Positions 12,440 to 23,740 of a DNA stretch of 64,000 nucleotides are shown here, piece by piece. The notes below the pieces were generated by a model. It was not told the origin of the DNA, did not search any database, and saw only the letters and a program-made list of their open reading frames with translations. Position 1 is the stretch's first letter; every line of letters begins with the position of its first letter. The DNA lies in NCBI GenBank assembly GCA_023055425.1, contig JALGPY010000002.1, positions 48,693,321-48,757,320 of the forward strand, given 5' to 3'. The position numbers were made by a program, and so were the translations under genes. This DNA comes from Linanthus parryae (lineage: Eukaryota > Streptophyta > Magnoliopsida > Ericales > Polemoniaceae).

Positions 12440-13570
12440 CAGAAATACCAGAACTGGCGATGAAAAGTTCCTTAAGGAACTAGAAGCTAGAGAACTTAAT
12501 GGTGAAAACATGATAATTTGGTACAAGGTCACTTAAAAGGACGAGAATCGAAAAACAAAGAGGTTAAAAGAAAATTGAAAAGACACAGTGTAGCTAGAGC
12601 GTTGTTCACACGTATTTCGAGGACATGAGTGAGATATGAGGGATTGTAATTTTTTGGTTAATGAGATATTGTGTCGTTATATGTAAGGTGAAGAAGTTTC
12701 GGATTCAGTAAAAAAAGTTACTGTATTGTGAAGTTGCAGTTGGTATGGGGATGCACATGCTGCACGTTAAGGGAGAACGTCTCTTGTTTCCCTTTGACTA
12801 CAAGTTTATGCATGTAGTTAGGAATTTTGGTGGCTAAGTAACTTAGTCAGGAAACTGTTTTGCCAAACATCACTCCGGTTTTGCTGTGTTGTTTTATTAA
12901 CATTTTCCAGGTCTCACCTCACTTGAAAGACTTTCTTTAATGACGTGTAGTCTAGGAAAAAGGAATGTTTTGTTCCTTCATTTGAGGAATATGACTTGAT
13001 TATTCCTCACATTCCGCCATCCTGCATTTTACACTTTCCTCAGTAAGTTACCCGCTTGAGCTAAATGTTGGGCTCCGACATTTCTTATGAAGTTTGTTGT
13101 ACCCTAAGGACAATGATACTAGTAGTTTACATCTATGCTTGTTTCAGTTGTTTTGTAATGTAGCTTAAACACATGCTACTTTCTAAATGTGTTAGGAAAT
13201 AATAATGGTTCCTACTTCTATTAAAATCTTGTATGATGTGTAACCAAATATGACATGCACTAGCTGAGGTGAATAGATCGACAACCGGAGACTTTATTGT
13301 GCTTCAACATAGCATAGACATGGTTCGTGTTTTAAGTGCAGCTATAAACTGCTAAGATCTGATTTCAGGTTCCCACGGGTAGAATTTTATCGACGCCCAA
13401 TGATCTGTTTTATTATTTGTAAATACATAACTCAAGGAGTACCCCCTCTTTTCACTTGTGGTTTTGCAATTCATTCATTTGTGTTTTCTATAATGATTAG
13501 TCAGCTGTATTTTTTATATGTTCTGTCTCAATCTGCAACCATGAACAGCTTAGTGCTCTAAGCATCCAAC
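12440..13570 (+). repeat. Gene-fragment unit, copy R3
   Basis: Collinear with R2. Shared landmarks are AAGGAACTAGAAGCTAGA (12479), CAAACATCACTCC (12872), GACAATGATACTAGTAG (13108) and CAAATACATAACTCAAGGA (13420). An open stretch at about 12411-12534 reads FLKELEARELNG near its end and closes with TAA. Frames corresponding to the R2 exon-like block are disrupted here. Confidence 0.55.
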
Positions 13571-14149
13571 AGGCACTTAGTCCACTTTTCAGGTCCTGGT
13601 TTGTGAAAAAATGAAGTCTGCATCTTGTTCCAATAATACCCCTTGTTACAACCACTTGGTCTCTTGGTTGCTGAAATTTAGAAGGAAGTCTCCTTACCAT
13701 GTTGTGTATGTATATAGTACCTGAAATATTAGACAAGTGGTCTCATTTATCGGACATCCACACTCAAAACACCTGCCTGAAATTGGGAAAACATCCCTGG
13801 GTCCTAATTCAAAATGGCTCACTGACCACGACCTCCATGAAGGAGAAGGGATTTGGCAGGTAATTATGCTATTTCATATTATGTTACCTGCTTCTCTTTA
13901 AATACTACATTTATTGAAATTTTCAAGTCTTCAACACATCTCTTCTGCCTCAGGTTGTTCCCTCTTGTACAAGGATGTGAGCCTGGAACAATTTACCAAA
14001 TTGGAGCCCTTCTTCTGTGAAGATTGTTCCACTAGACAATAAAGGAAGCTGCAAAATGCTCAAGCCATCTTCACTCAAATTGCATTCTCTATCGTCGTTA
14101 ACATCTATTATTTGTATCATATACCAGATACATTATCTCCACAAACTCT

Positions 14150-14450
14150 TCACCTCTTGAACTGCTTTTCCGGCTTTGAAGCCGGGAAAAAAGTCCCGGC
14201 CTTGAAGCCGGGACGTGCAGTCTTCACCTTCTTAAACTGCTTTCGGAGTTTCGGATAAATTAAGGCTGTTGATAGTATAACTCCGCCGGAAAAGTAGTCT
14301 AAGAAGGTGAAGAGTGCACGTCCCAGAAAAAAAGACCCGGCCTTGAAGCTGGGACGTGCACGCTTCACCTTCTTAAACAGCTTTTTTCCTGCGAGCAGAT
14401 TGCTTACTCCCAGGAAAGCCACCACAAGAATGGCTGCGGCTATCTTTGTC
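14150..14450 (-). pseudogene. Module-repeat segment with a possible ZIP-transporter scrap
   Basis: The segment contains a direct repeat of roughly 50 bp (about 14191-14240 and 14338-14387) and a shorter inverted copy near 14303-14331. In the minus frame each repeat reads FKKVKxARPxFKAGxFF. Between repeats the frame reads LDYFSGGVILSTALI, which resembles the membrane segment of ZIP metal transporters (glycine-rich, ending before a missing HLLP motif). The canonical histidine is absent, so this is at best a fragment. Copy 2 of the block lacks this segment. Confidence 0.3.
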
Positions 14451-14931
14451 TTGTGCTCGAACCGAATTGTACGGTACTATCAGCGCCTTTCTCTGAGGAC
14501 GAGCTAACCCCCCACTGTGTTACGGATTACAATCGAGGCGACTACGATCATGTATACAACTTCTATTCTATTGACCAAGTATCGGGGAGGTGGAGGAGGT
14601 GCAGGACGAATGGGGTCAGAAACTGGAACACGAGATAGTTTTATCTTGTTGATGTTATTAGAACAAGACGTGGGTAAGATCCTTGTCCAGCCTCAATGCA
14701 AAAGGCATGCACAGGAGACGTATTGTCTCACAATTTAGATTTTATTAGTATAATTCTTAACTTGCTGAACCTGCAATTGCATTACAACGGACATTATTAT
14801 GCACGACTCTTGTTTAATCAAAATTCAGGTCCTTTTAATGATTTTACAAGCCCTTTCATGTTGTGGACCCATAGCCGTTGAAATTTGAAGTCTTCTTTAT
14901 AAGGATATGTTAGGGAAACTACTTTCATAGT

Positions 14932-15192
14932 ACTACCTCTGTTTCTTCGGGTTGACTTTTTTTTACCTGTAATTGGGTCACTTTGACTGAGTCACTTTGA
15001 CTGATTTGGATAGCCGAACGATGAAATTTTTGGCAATTTTTTCTTAGTATTGTAGAGTAAAGTTTACTCTGCAAGATCATGCAAAGATTACTAAATTTGT
15101 GTATCGTTTTGCTAATCAAATTACCGGGTCAAAGTGACCTAGAGAATAGTGTCAAAAAGTAAAGTAAGCTGAAAGAGAAGAAACAAAAGTAG
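14932..15192. mobile_element. Stowaway-like MITE with TA target duplication
   Basis: The left end CTACCTCTGTTTCTTC and inverted right end CTACTTTTGTTTCTTC match, and both are flanked by TA (14930-14931, 15193-15194). The ends resemble the CTCCCTCYGT ends of plant Tc1/mariner-derived Stowaway elements. The duplicate block at the right edge has the uninterrupted sequence with a single TA at 63008-63009, which supports a simple insertion of 261 bp. Confidence 0.85.
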
Positions 15193-15295
15193 TAATCAAT
15201 ATGTTCTTCCTGTTAGAGTTCAACTTCAGAAATAATCGTTTTAGAGAATTGTATTTTGTTATGTTATTCCTTCTTGGCAGCATCAGTTTAAATAT

Positions 15296-15369
15296 GGTCC
15301 CGTAGCTCAGTTGGTTAGAGCATCGGTCTTATGAGCCGAAGGTCGCGGGTTCGAGCCCCGCCGGGACCA
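15296..15369 (+). tRNA. tRNA, anticodon read as TAT (Ile, AUA codon)
   Basis: A 74-nt cloverleaf folds cleanly. The acceptor GGTCCCG pairs with CGGGACC, the D arm is GCTC/GAGC, the anticodon stem is TCGGT/GCCGA (one G-T pair), and the T arm is GCGGG/CCCGC around TTCGAGC, with discriminator A and no encoded CCA. The seven-base anticodon loop is CTTATGA, giving TAT at 34-36. Position 37 is G, whereas AUA-reading tRNAs normally have A37, so the isoacceptor call is less certain than the tRNA call. Internal A box (TAGCTCAGTTGG) and B box (GGTTCGAGCCC) for RNA polymerase III are present. No T-run lies within about 50 bp downstream. Confidence 0.85.
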
Positions 15370-15599
15370 AAAATGAATCACTTATACGGGTGGTTGATGT
15401 GGGTATCCAGTTGGTGAGTAATTTTGTAGAAAAAATTGTAAGTAATCTCACCACTAAAAACTACTTTAAAATATGCAACGCAAATCCAATAGTCCGGACT
15501 ACTAAATCAAGTAAAGTAATTATTTTATGGAAATATCGACCGATTCGTTAAAGCACGAAGTCATGTACAACTTCCAAAGAAACAAAGAGGAAACAACAA

Positions 15600-16576
15600 C
15601 AAAGCCAAAATAAAAGTAAGCTTCAAAAGTCGGGGGCCCTGCCTCTCATTACGCCAGGAGTTATGCCGGCAGCAAACAACTTATGTGAAGTCCGGCGACT
15701 TAATCGGAGCAGGTTTTTTGGTTACCTACGTCAAGGATGATCGCCACCTCACAACTCATCAAATAGAAACTGCCATAAACAATTCCTCGAAGCTTTCTGG
15801 ACCACCAATCAAAGTCACTGCATGAGAAACTCCAAGGTTTTTCAAGTCTCCTCTTCGTGTTGTCAACATTCTTGGGGCATTGGTTATTCTTCGGCAATGG
15901 TACCCTAACACAGTGCTCCGGAAATCATGAAGTTTGCCACGTTGGCTTACTATACACAATGTCCCTTATGACTATATAAGCTGCCAGCTTAGCCAAAATC
16001 TTGGCAACCTTCCCGGAGAATTTCTTATGTTGCACCTTGACATGCTTTTCGACCATCTCCAATGTTCTATAAAGGTCTTAATTCGGATGGATATTTCACA
16101 AGCTCTCTTAACATGAGCCACACTTCTCATGGATAACAGCAGCAGTGTCTTTCTTCCATTTAGGTATTACAAAGTTTTTCGCCTCTGCTACTGGTGTGGG
16201 AAGATTGGTCATACGAAGTCCTGCTCTGATTAAGTCGCCGGACTTCACATAAGTTGTATAAAGGTAGGGAGATCTACTAGACAAGATACTCTGTGCACAC
16301 CAATAGGCAACCCTATGGATAGCAAGTGTGGCGTCTTTGAGGTGTTCCATGTCGAAATGATTGGAAAATTTAAGTTTGATGGTTGTGGCTGTAAGGTTGG
16401 ACGGCGAAGTTAAAAGACGCCAGTAAGTGGCTACAAGGAGAGCTTGATTAACTCATAATTGGTTGCGTATTCCCAATTCGCCGTGAGATATAGCTTTGAA
16501 TAAATCATAGTTGGAAATAAGGTGCAACGGGCGAGGACTCTCGGATTGCGCCAGAAGTGAAGGGTGGGAGTATTTA
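15600..16576 (-). other. Unrecognised pseudogene-like minus frames with 37-bp inverted repeat
   Basis: Minus frames at 16108-16350, about 15950-16070 and 15700-15960 appear to continue one another through frameshifts and stops, as in a decayed gene. I do not recognise the protein. A 37-bp inverted repeat (15677-15713 and 16220-16256, one mismatch) encloses about 510 bp. The block ends where LTR X begins. It may be an old element or a fragment of a host gene. Confidence 0.35.
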
Positions 16577-19307
16577 TGTAATACCCGTTCAATACCTAGG
16601 GGTAAAATAGTAATCTGGAAAGCCTATAAGACTTTAGTTATGAAAAAATAAAGTTGGGTAAATGATGGTATTTTATAAATAAGAAATTAGCATGGGATGT
16701 TAAAAAATTAGGCTATTCGTTGATAAATACGCGAGTGTTTTCTTTGTTTTAATTGTTAATGTGTGTACGACAACTACGAGCTTTAGTGTGTGTGCTACAC
16801 CTAATCATCTTAGATATTGGTGTGCCAACCACACCTTAACATTTTCCAAACTTCATCTTCTCCCGCTCATCTCTTCCTCGGGAGATATTTCTCCACCGAC
16901 CACCGCCACTATCACCATCATTGCTTACTTTAACTCCCCTGTATTAACACCTTCACCCTCATCATCATCATCATCAGTTTCATCACCATCATCAACTTCA
17001 TCATCTTCTCCATCACCACCGCCACACCTCTCGGCAACAAGAAAACCCACCACCACCTCCACCTCTCTCAATTACTGCAACCCTTCTCTCTCTCTCTCTG
17101 CTCACCGTGAGCCACAACAACAACAAGCAGCAGCGCCGGCAAGCCTAGCAGCCGCCACCACCACTGCCATTGTTCCCGACGAGAAAAAAAACCCAAAGCC
17201 ACCTAGTTCCATCTCCTCTCCGCCTCTGTTTCAGTCCCTCCCCTCCTCTGTTTCACCATCGTGCCTCACCGTCGTGAGATTCAAACTTGGTCGATTTTGG
17301 ACCGTTTATGGCCATTCTTGGCCTAGGTATGCTCTAAATCCTCTGATTAGTTGTTTTAGATAATCAAAATCAAGTCTTAAATCTTGAATCCATGCTTAGA
17401 TTGATTAATTTGAAGTTCATGTTAACGGGGTGAAAGTGTCTTTTACTTAAGCTAGGTGTAAGGGGATAACTGTCTTTCTGAGAACTTGTGTGGTAGTAAG
17501 TGTCTCTTATTAAAAACTGTTTTGTGAGTAGGGTGGAGAACTAGCTGACTTTTTGAATAACCTAGCGGGGTTTACTTTTCTTTTCCTTAAACTATATATT
17601 TTACGCGAAAATAAAAATGTTACTTTTGGCTTAAAAATATTTTCTAAAAATAATTGTTTCTGTGCCCGTTACGAAAAATTAATTCGGGTATCGAACTATT
17701 GCACGATTCGTTCGTTAAAAATTAAACTAGTAGTGTTTTATTGAAAAACTAAGTAAACACTGTTTAATCACTTAGCTTTCAATTCGTCTTTGCTAAAGCG
17801 CTTGAGAAATAATACTTGCTAGTTTATCTACATCGTCACGTTAGGTATATATCAAAGTAGTTTTCTAAGAAATATAATACTCTTAAGTATTGTTTAAATT
17901 TTTATAATCTCAATTAGAATTAATCGTTTTCTCGACTAATTCATGTCTTTTAAAACAAAGAATTTTTCCAGTAAATATGCACTTCTAGAAAAGTAAAACT
18001 TAGTAGTTGTTAAAAAATAAAAATGTGTTGTTTCGTTGTTAACAAAAACATTATAAAGAATCGTTGGGAAATTAAGAAAGGGGTATTAGGTTAGTCTAAA
18101 ACTATTAAATAGGATTCTTGATGTGATTTATAGCATAATTGAAATATGTTGATTTAGAAGCTCCAATTTGTAGGTGTGACGATTACGTAGGCAAGGATTA
18201 CGACTAGGACATTTTGTTGCTATTGGATTAAGGTAAGTAAACATGCCAAGCGTTCGTGCTTAGCTTCTTTCGTTTCATAATATTATATCAATATTTGTCT
18301 CAAAAAGTGTTTTGTGAAGTACATGCTTTATTTGAGATTTGGTCACGTTTTGAAATGTTTTTGTTTAAACTATCACACAAAAATAATAAGAATGCGTAAT
18401 AACGTCAAGCGGGAAGAGTTGTGCAGGAGAAGCTTATTATTATTGTCGATGTTGACTATGGTCACTCGACCCGTGGTTATTATTTGTTATTGTCGATGTT
18501 GACTCCGGTCACTCGACCCGTGGTTATTATTTTCTTATTGTCGATGTTGACTCCAGTCACTCTGCCCGTGGTTATTATTATTGTCTATGTTGACTCCCGT
18601 CACTCGGGCCGTGGTTATTATTTTAATATTGTTGATGTTGACTTCGTTCACTCGGCCCGTGGTTATTATTATCGCTCCACGTACTCACTTCTCTGGCCGC
18701 GAGGAGTCTTAGGGGGGTGCCGACACTTAAGGTCATGGCAATTAATGATAGTAGATCCTTCCGTGTATAAACCAGTTAATAATACAATTTTCTCTGAGTA
18801 AATGATATTTATGAAAGGAAAGAATAAGAGATTGGGCATAATACTTCGCGTTTGAGGTTCACGAAGAAAAAATTGAGAATAGCAAAATGTTATTTGAGTT
18901 TCATACTTTACTCATCAAGTTTACTCTTTTATGATTTATTCCTCTTTATATTTGTTGGGAATAGGAATAATGCTTTGTCATTCGCTTACGTGCTCGGGTG
19001 TTTACGTACTCTGTATTTTAAGCTGACTTTGGAAATTGTGGTTCTTGTTTTCCTTCCCACCGCATGTTTAGAAGCTGAGGACTATGGTGTAGCATGGAAC
19101 GAGACTCACTAATAAGGATATCGTCACGAATAGAAAGCTAGTGTGGCTAGTGTAAGCATAATGTTTTAGTAATGATGTATGAACGACTTAAGAAAACTAT
19201 GTAATAGTATGTAATATATGTCGGGATGTTATGTTTTTGATTTCCATCGTTTTGTTTTTAGCATCGCCCTCTCGGTATTGTTCGAGCCGGATAAGGGGGT
19301 TGTTGCA
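16577..19307 (+). mobile_element. Isolated Tekay-type LTR (LTR X)
   Basis: It starts TGTAATACCCGTTC and ends GGGGGTTGTTGCA, the imperfect inverted termini seen in the other LTRs here. It shares blocks with the 37506-40631 LTR, for example CTCTAAATCCTCTRATTAG near 17334, AGGTAAGTAAACATGCC near 18232, and GGGGGTGCCGACACTTAAGG near 18713. The CCA/TCA-rich leader (16880-17260) gives a 200-codon low-complexity frame that I do not regard as a gene. No matching 5-bp target duplication is visible (ATTTA left, CAACC right), and no internal region remains. It is thus a solo or rearranged LTR. Confidence 0.8.
18448..18675 (+). repeat. Five tandem 42-49-bp units inside LTR X
   Basis: The motif GATGTTGACTnnGGTCACTC...CCGTGGTTATTATT recurs about five times (starts near 18448, 18495, 18543, 18583 and 18633). 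The copy at 48283-48510 also has five. The related LTR at 37506-40631 has a single unit near 39905. This indicates expansion within the LTR X lineage. Confidence 0.8.
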
Positions 19308-20499
19308 CAACCATTCACATAAAAAAAACCCTACTCATATTTGCGTCCATCACTTTCGTCCACACCATCTCCATCATTATCATTGTTAACCACATTAACA
19401 ATGATGTGTGAATTTCTACACACATATGTTAATCATTAATCTCGATTGGTCTGAATACTTCCAGTTAAATGTGTTATTAAGATATGGCCCGTGAATATGT
19501 TATATACCTGCAAAGTATTTGAAAGAAATAGGATATGCATACATATGTAAATCACCTCAATCTTGCATATTTTTCTCTCAAATCAAGGTTGATGAAGACT
19601 GCTAGTATAAATAAGTATAGAAGATGAAAATACTTGAAATGTGTGTGTGTGTAGATGTAGTTATCTACCGCGATGAAATTTATTGTTACATCCTTTTTTG
19701 AAGAACGTATTGTTAATGTCTCGGTATTTAATTTTACTTATCTCTTTTATTTTGTAGGTTTTAAAGAAAAAATTAATGTATGGCGACGTAAAACTTTTGG
19801 TAAAGAATTCAGATAGTTGTTCCTTCTTTATCATATTAGTTTTCATCTGCAAAGTGCAGCATCCAGCCACGCTTTAGAAATACACTAAAGTTGTTGCATA
19901 TTTCTTTTAAATATTTAATGTAAATTTTTAGATTAGTTTCTAGTTTCATGGTTTGGGTTTAATTTTATTGCAATTAACAAGTATATTTTAAATTCCTTTC
20001 AACCCAGTTCTTGTGACCATAACTATGTACACATATATATAAACTATTAGTTAACCTTATTCATTGTGTAACCTTTATCAGGTCATTTGACTAGTGGTCA
20101 TGAAATGTTTATGACACTTGTGGGTGGCGATGGACAATTGTTCGACACTCAGTTAGCAATTGGGTAAATGAGAAGGTGAATGAACAATATGAAAAAATAC
20201 ATTTTTGTTGTAAATAAAATCTCCTCATGTTTGTTCACTTCACATACCGAGATTTTTTTTTAAATAATAAGATGGATTTTAAAAGGCCAAGGCCCAAACA
20301 AATCAGAATACATCTCTGGCCCATGAAGTCACATTTATAAAAGAGGCTGCAAACCCTAATTCACTAGCTCTTCTTGCAAACATATCTACTAGGTTGTTTT
20401 CACTTTTCCTCACATGTGATAGCCGTCATAGAGAGAGAGGGTTCTTAGCAGTTCTATACACTCTACCGACTCTGTTTCCATTTCTTATGAGATTTTTCC

Positions 20500-20870
20500 T
20501 TGATTCTCTCCTCTTTCTCATTTCTGATCGAGATTGAGGGCTTAGATGGAGTCACTTTCCACAATTATATTTCGGAGATCTGCAGATCTTGCAAGTCTAA
20601 GACCTTCCTTTATCGCAAAAATCTCGGTCACAAGGATGGATTTATGAGGACGGTAAAGTTGGATTTTGCTGATGATGAGTTTGACGGAGTGATCTATAGT
20701 GGCAACCCCAATACCACGTGCATATCTTGTTGCAGTCACTGACCCGTCGCAATTGATCTTGGTCAACCCTCGAGGAGGAGGCTATCAATCGTCTTCTCTT
20801 CCTTGATTTCCGCAACGAGACTAAAGAATCCTCAACGCCGATTGTTGACATAGACCAAGATAAGTAATCA
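20500..20870 (-). pseudogene. RNase H-like (RVT_3) fragment, copy A
   Basis: The minus frame 20542-20766 reads TKINCDGS, then GIGVATIDHS, then ILVTEIFAIKEGLRLA, then NIIVESDS. These match the D, E and D regions of the plant RNase H-like domain found in non-LTR retrotransposons and related proteins. The frame stops right after ESDSI, so the C-terminal half is missing. The upstream continuation is in another frame near 20770-20790. An almost identical copy lies at 52939-53330. It is most likely a LINE-derived or retrotransposed fragment. Confidence 0.7.
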
Positions 20871-21219
20871 GCTCCTTTTTTTTGTAGATCTCATCACATG
20901 ATTTTATTTTATAGTTTAATCTGAGTTCATTTCGTGAATTTCAAATGGCTCAAACCATTACAGTTCATAAGTTTTATCTTTTGATGTTTCTTGGCTGAAA
21001 ACGGAGTGCATCCACTCGTTGAAACCAAAATTTGCAGATCTTGGATTAAAACCGGAAACTTCTAGTATTTTCTTGCCACTTCACAATTTATGAAGAGATG
21101 ATTCGTACTTTCTAAATCTTTCGGGCACCATTAACATGCAAAAAGACATATATACCCATGTGAGTCAGTTTTTCTGCAACATTAAAGCATCTAGCAAATT
21201 CTTCCATGCCGGAAACAAA

Positions 21220-22621
21220 CCTTACTTCCGGTCTCGGTTTGATGGGGATTGTCTAAATTGACAAATTTCTCTAGTTCTGTTGGACCAAAGTCGGATCAAT
21301 TAATTTTCTCTGTTATTTTCTTCAATCACTTGGTTTAATTTTATTAATACCCAAGTCTCTTTGTCTACCACCTTCAATTGAGAACACATCACGTATATAC
21401 TTCATACATATAAGGGCCTACAATACACGTAAGTATTCAACAGTTCTCTCTCCCTCTCATTTTGTTTTGTGGTGGTTTGTATATATTTGTCATTTTGAAG
21501 TTGCTCTTATAAGTTCACTTAGAAACCCAATACATGAAGGAGATCCTAGGTAACATTAGGAGAGCCAACCTTCGTGGTTCTTCAGCTTGATTTCATTTGC
21601 GCGTATTTGTTAATAATTAATGAGTTCTTTCCAAAATTAATTTATATACTTCATTGTGTCATATTAATTATGCATTTAAGTTAAAATTGCATTTATTATT
21701 TAGAACATATAGCTTATTTTCATAATTGCTAAGAAAATGTTAGAAATGTACAGTTGAAACTCTGTGCGGATCAAATTGTTCGTTGACTGGCATTTATTGC
21801 AAATTAAATTTCTAATAAGATTAAGGAAGAGGCTCATCATTTCTTGCTACATGATCCGGCTGAGACCTGTTGAGAGCACATTGCACTTGCTACATGGTAT
21901 GTAATCCATCTGACAATGAGTTGTAGCGAGGGAAGTTTTGCCACAGGTGAGATGATGCAGCAAAGCTTATTATATATTCTTTTCTGTGAAAGAGAACAAA
22001 AAAGAACATATAATAAGCTTTCCTGCATCATATCACCTGTGGCAAAACTTCCCTCGCTAGAAATCATTTTCAGAACTATGTAGCAAGAAGTGCAATGTGC
22101 TCTCAACAGGTCTCAGCCAGATCATGTAGCAAGAAATGACGAGCCTCTTCCGTAATCTTATTAGGAATTTATTTTGCAATAAATGGCAGTCAACGACCAA
22201 TTTGAATCCGCACGGGGTTTCAACTGTACATTTCCAAATTTTTCTTAGCAATTATGAAAAGCAGCAATATGTTCCAAATAATAAATACAATATTAACTTA
22301 AATGCATAATTAATATGAAACAATTAAGTATAAATTAATATTGGAAAGAATTCATTAATTGTTAACACATATGCGCAGATGAAATCAAATTGAAGAACCA
22401 CCAAGGTTGGCTCTCCTAATGTTGCCTAGGATCTCCTTCACGCATTGGGTTTCTACGTGAACTTATAAGCGCAACTTTAAAATGACAAATTTACAAACCA
22501 CCACAAAAAAAAACGAGCGAGAAAGAGAATTGTTGAATGCGGTTCTGTTACCTGTATTGTAAGCCCTTATATGTATGAAGTATATTAGCCAATCCCCATC
22601 AAATTGGGACCGGAAGTAAGA
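21220..22621. repeat. Foldback (long inverted repeat), copy A
   Basis: The left arm runs from CCTTACTTCCGG (21220) to about 21978. The right arm runs from about 21996 to CCGGAAGTAAG (22621). The arms meet at AAAGCTTATTATAT/ATATAATAAGCTTT with a short loop near 21990. The right arm has lost about 145 bp near 22587 relative to copy B. No clear target duplication was found. Transcription across it would give a long hairpin RNA. Confidence 0.85.
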
Positions 22622-22854
22622 CTTGTTGATTTGGGTTTGAAAGCTATGTTCTAATTAAGTCCAGAAGTTACTGTACTAGTTTGGTTACATATTATCTGAT
22701 TATCTCTGTATTTCTGCTGCTTTTTTCTTTATTTTTTGTTTATAAAAATTCGAGTTTCTTTTCCTATTACGATCCATAATTTATAAACTCTATCTTATTT
22801 ATATCGAATCTCTAGACTTCGAAAGCTCCATAACTTTCATTTCACCTTGATTCT

Positions 22855-23070
22855 ACGCAGTGGTGGATGTTTACAACAATAATGATCATATAGGAAATCA
22901 AACCATGCACATAGGTCAATCCTCCCATAAGTGGCTCGTAGTCAGCTCTGTGAAAGAAATCCTCAAATTCGATCCTCTCCAGCTCATGATACTCCTTAAG
23001 GGTATGCAGTGGTCCCCTAATCAGCCAAAATTTACAGGAATTTTGGTCTTTTCGGAGTAAATTTTTTCTT

Positions 23071-23112
<42 letters not shown>

Positions 23113-23310
23113 AGAAATCAAAGTGAGTCAAGAGATCGGAAGAAGGAGGAGGGCTTACGCTTGATTGTAACTATGGTTCCCGGGAAAGTGTAGGATGTCA
23201 GTTCTCCAGCTGCATCTATGGACTTCATCAGCATGAAGCTAATGTTGATAATGAAGGAGCCAGAAAAAGGAAGAGGGAAAAGCTTAGCATTCTTAGTATC
23301 GGCGCGGCAG
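22855..23310 (-). other. Exon-like minus frame, copy A
   Basis: A minus frame of about 75 codons (about 22839-23060) reads KFWLIRGPLHTLKEYHEL and FHRADYEPLMGG. It remains open in both duplicate copies with several amino-acid changes. A second exon-like block lies upstream at about 23165-23310 (reading FIINISFMLM and ending at a GTAAG donor-like site). A run of about 39 T at 23073-23111 separates them; copy B has about 10. The family is not recognised. Confidence 0.4.
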
Positions 23311-23319
23311 GAGTTATAA

Positions 23320-23740
23320 TAAGATAATATTTTTTTAATGCGTACGAGTCAGGAAAAATGACACGTTAGTTTTGATCAAAATATTCTTCTACAAATTTTG
23401 TAATTTCTTTAATGCTACATTTTTTTGAATAGCTTCTAAAATTAGGAACTTGTATGTTGCTCTAGACCTTTCTAAATTTGAGGCTGACCTTTTTTACTGG
23501 AGCTAATTGTATCTGAACCCCTACTATGATACGAGTGAGTAGAGACCTTACCGACCGAGAGCTCGTTCCCGTTAATATAAGTGTTGCATATGCATTAGCC
23601 TTGCATACAATTGGCATGTGCATTAGCATTGCATACAACTCTCATGTGCATTCGTTGCATTCTCGTGAAACATGTTCGTAGTTTCACCCAAAAGTGTTCT
23701 TAAGCTTCGGGGACGAAGCTTCATTTTAAGGGGGATATAA
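23320..23740 (+). mobile_element. 3'-internal fragment of the long-LTR element
   Basis: Almost identical to 27904-28324. It ends in the purine-rich primer region TTAAGGGGGATATAA just before an LTR. The paired words AAGCTTCGGGGACGAAGCTT form a palindrome upstream of it, as in many Tekay elements. Its left end is joined directly to flank F, so this copy is truncated. Confidence 0.8.

Larger units (their letters stand above)
13745..15375 (+). repeat. tRNA-containing block, copy 1 of an inverted duplication
   Basis: The minus strand of 62835-64000 aligns with this block. Both carry the GGGAAAACATCCCTGGGTCCTA segment, an exon-like block ending in a PGTIYQ.GALLL frame, CCACTAGACAATAAAGGAAG, TATAATTCTTAACTTGCTG, the sequence upstream of the tRNA, and the tRNA itself. 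Copy 1 has two insertions relative to copy 2: the module-rich segment at about 14150-14640 and a Stowaway-like MITE. Similarity stops about 10 bp after the tRNA. Confidence 0.8.
19308..23319. repeat. Flank F, copy A of a segmental duplication
   Basis: This segment is collinear with 49145-55912 once the Helitron there is removed. Together with the adjoining part of LTR X (from about 18206) it forms a direct duplication about 29.8 kb apart. It holds a possible exon following TTTTGTAG at 19758 (reading MYGDVKLLVKNSD), an RNase H-like pseudogene, a long foldback and a minus-strand exon-like frame. Its right edge is cut at about 23319, where 3'-internal LTR-element sequence begins. Confidence 0.85.

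Noticed and set aside
16761..17363. 200-codon frame rich in S/P/T inside LTR X
   Set aside because: It lies in the CCA/TCA-rich leader of an LTR. The composition explains the open frame, the related LTR has a different frame there, and no domain is visible.
21837..22251. Several frames in the foldback as separate genes
   Set aside because: They are mirror images of each other across the inverted repeat and lack family similarity.
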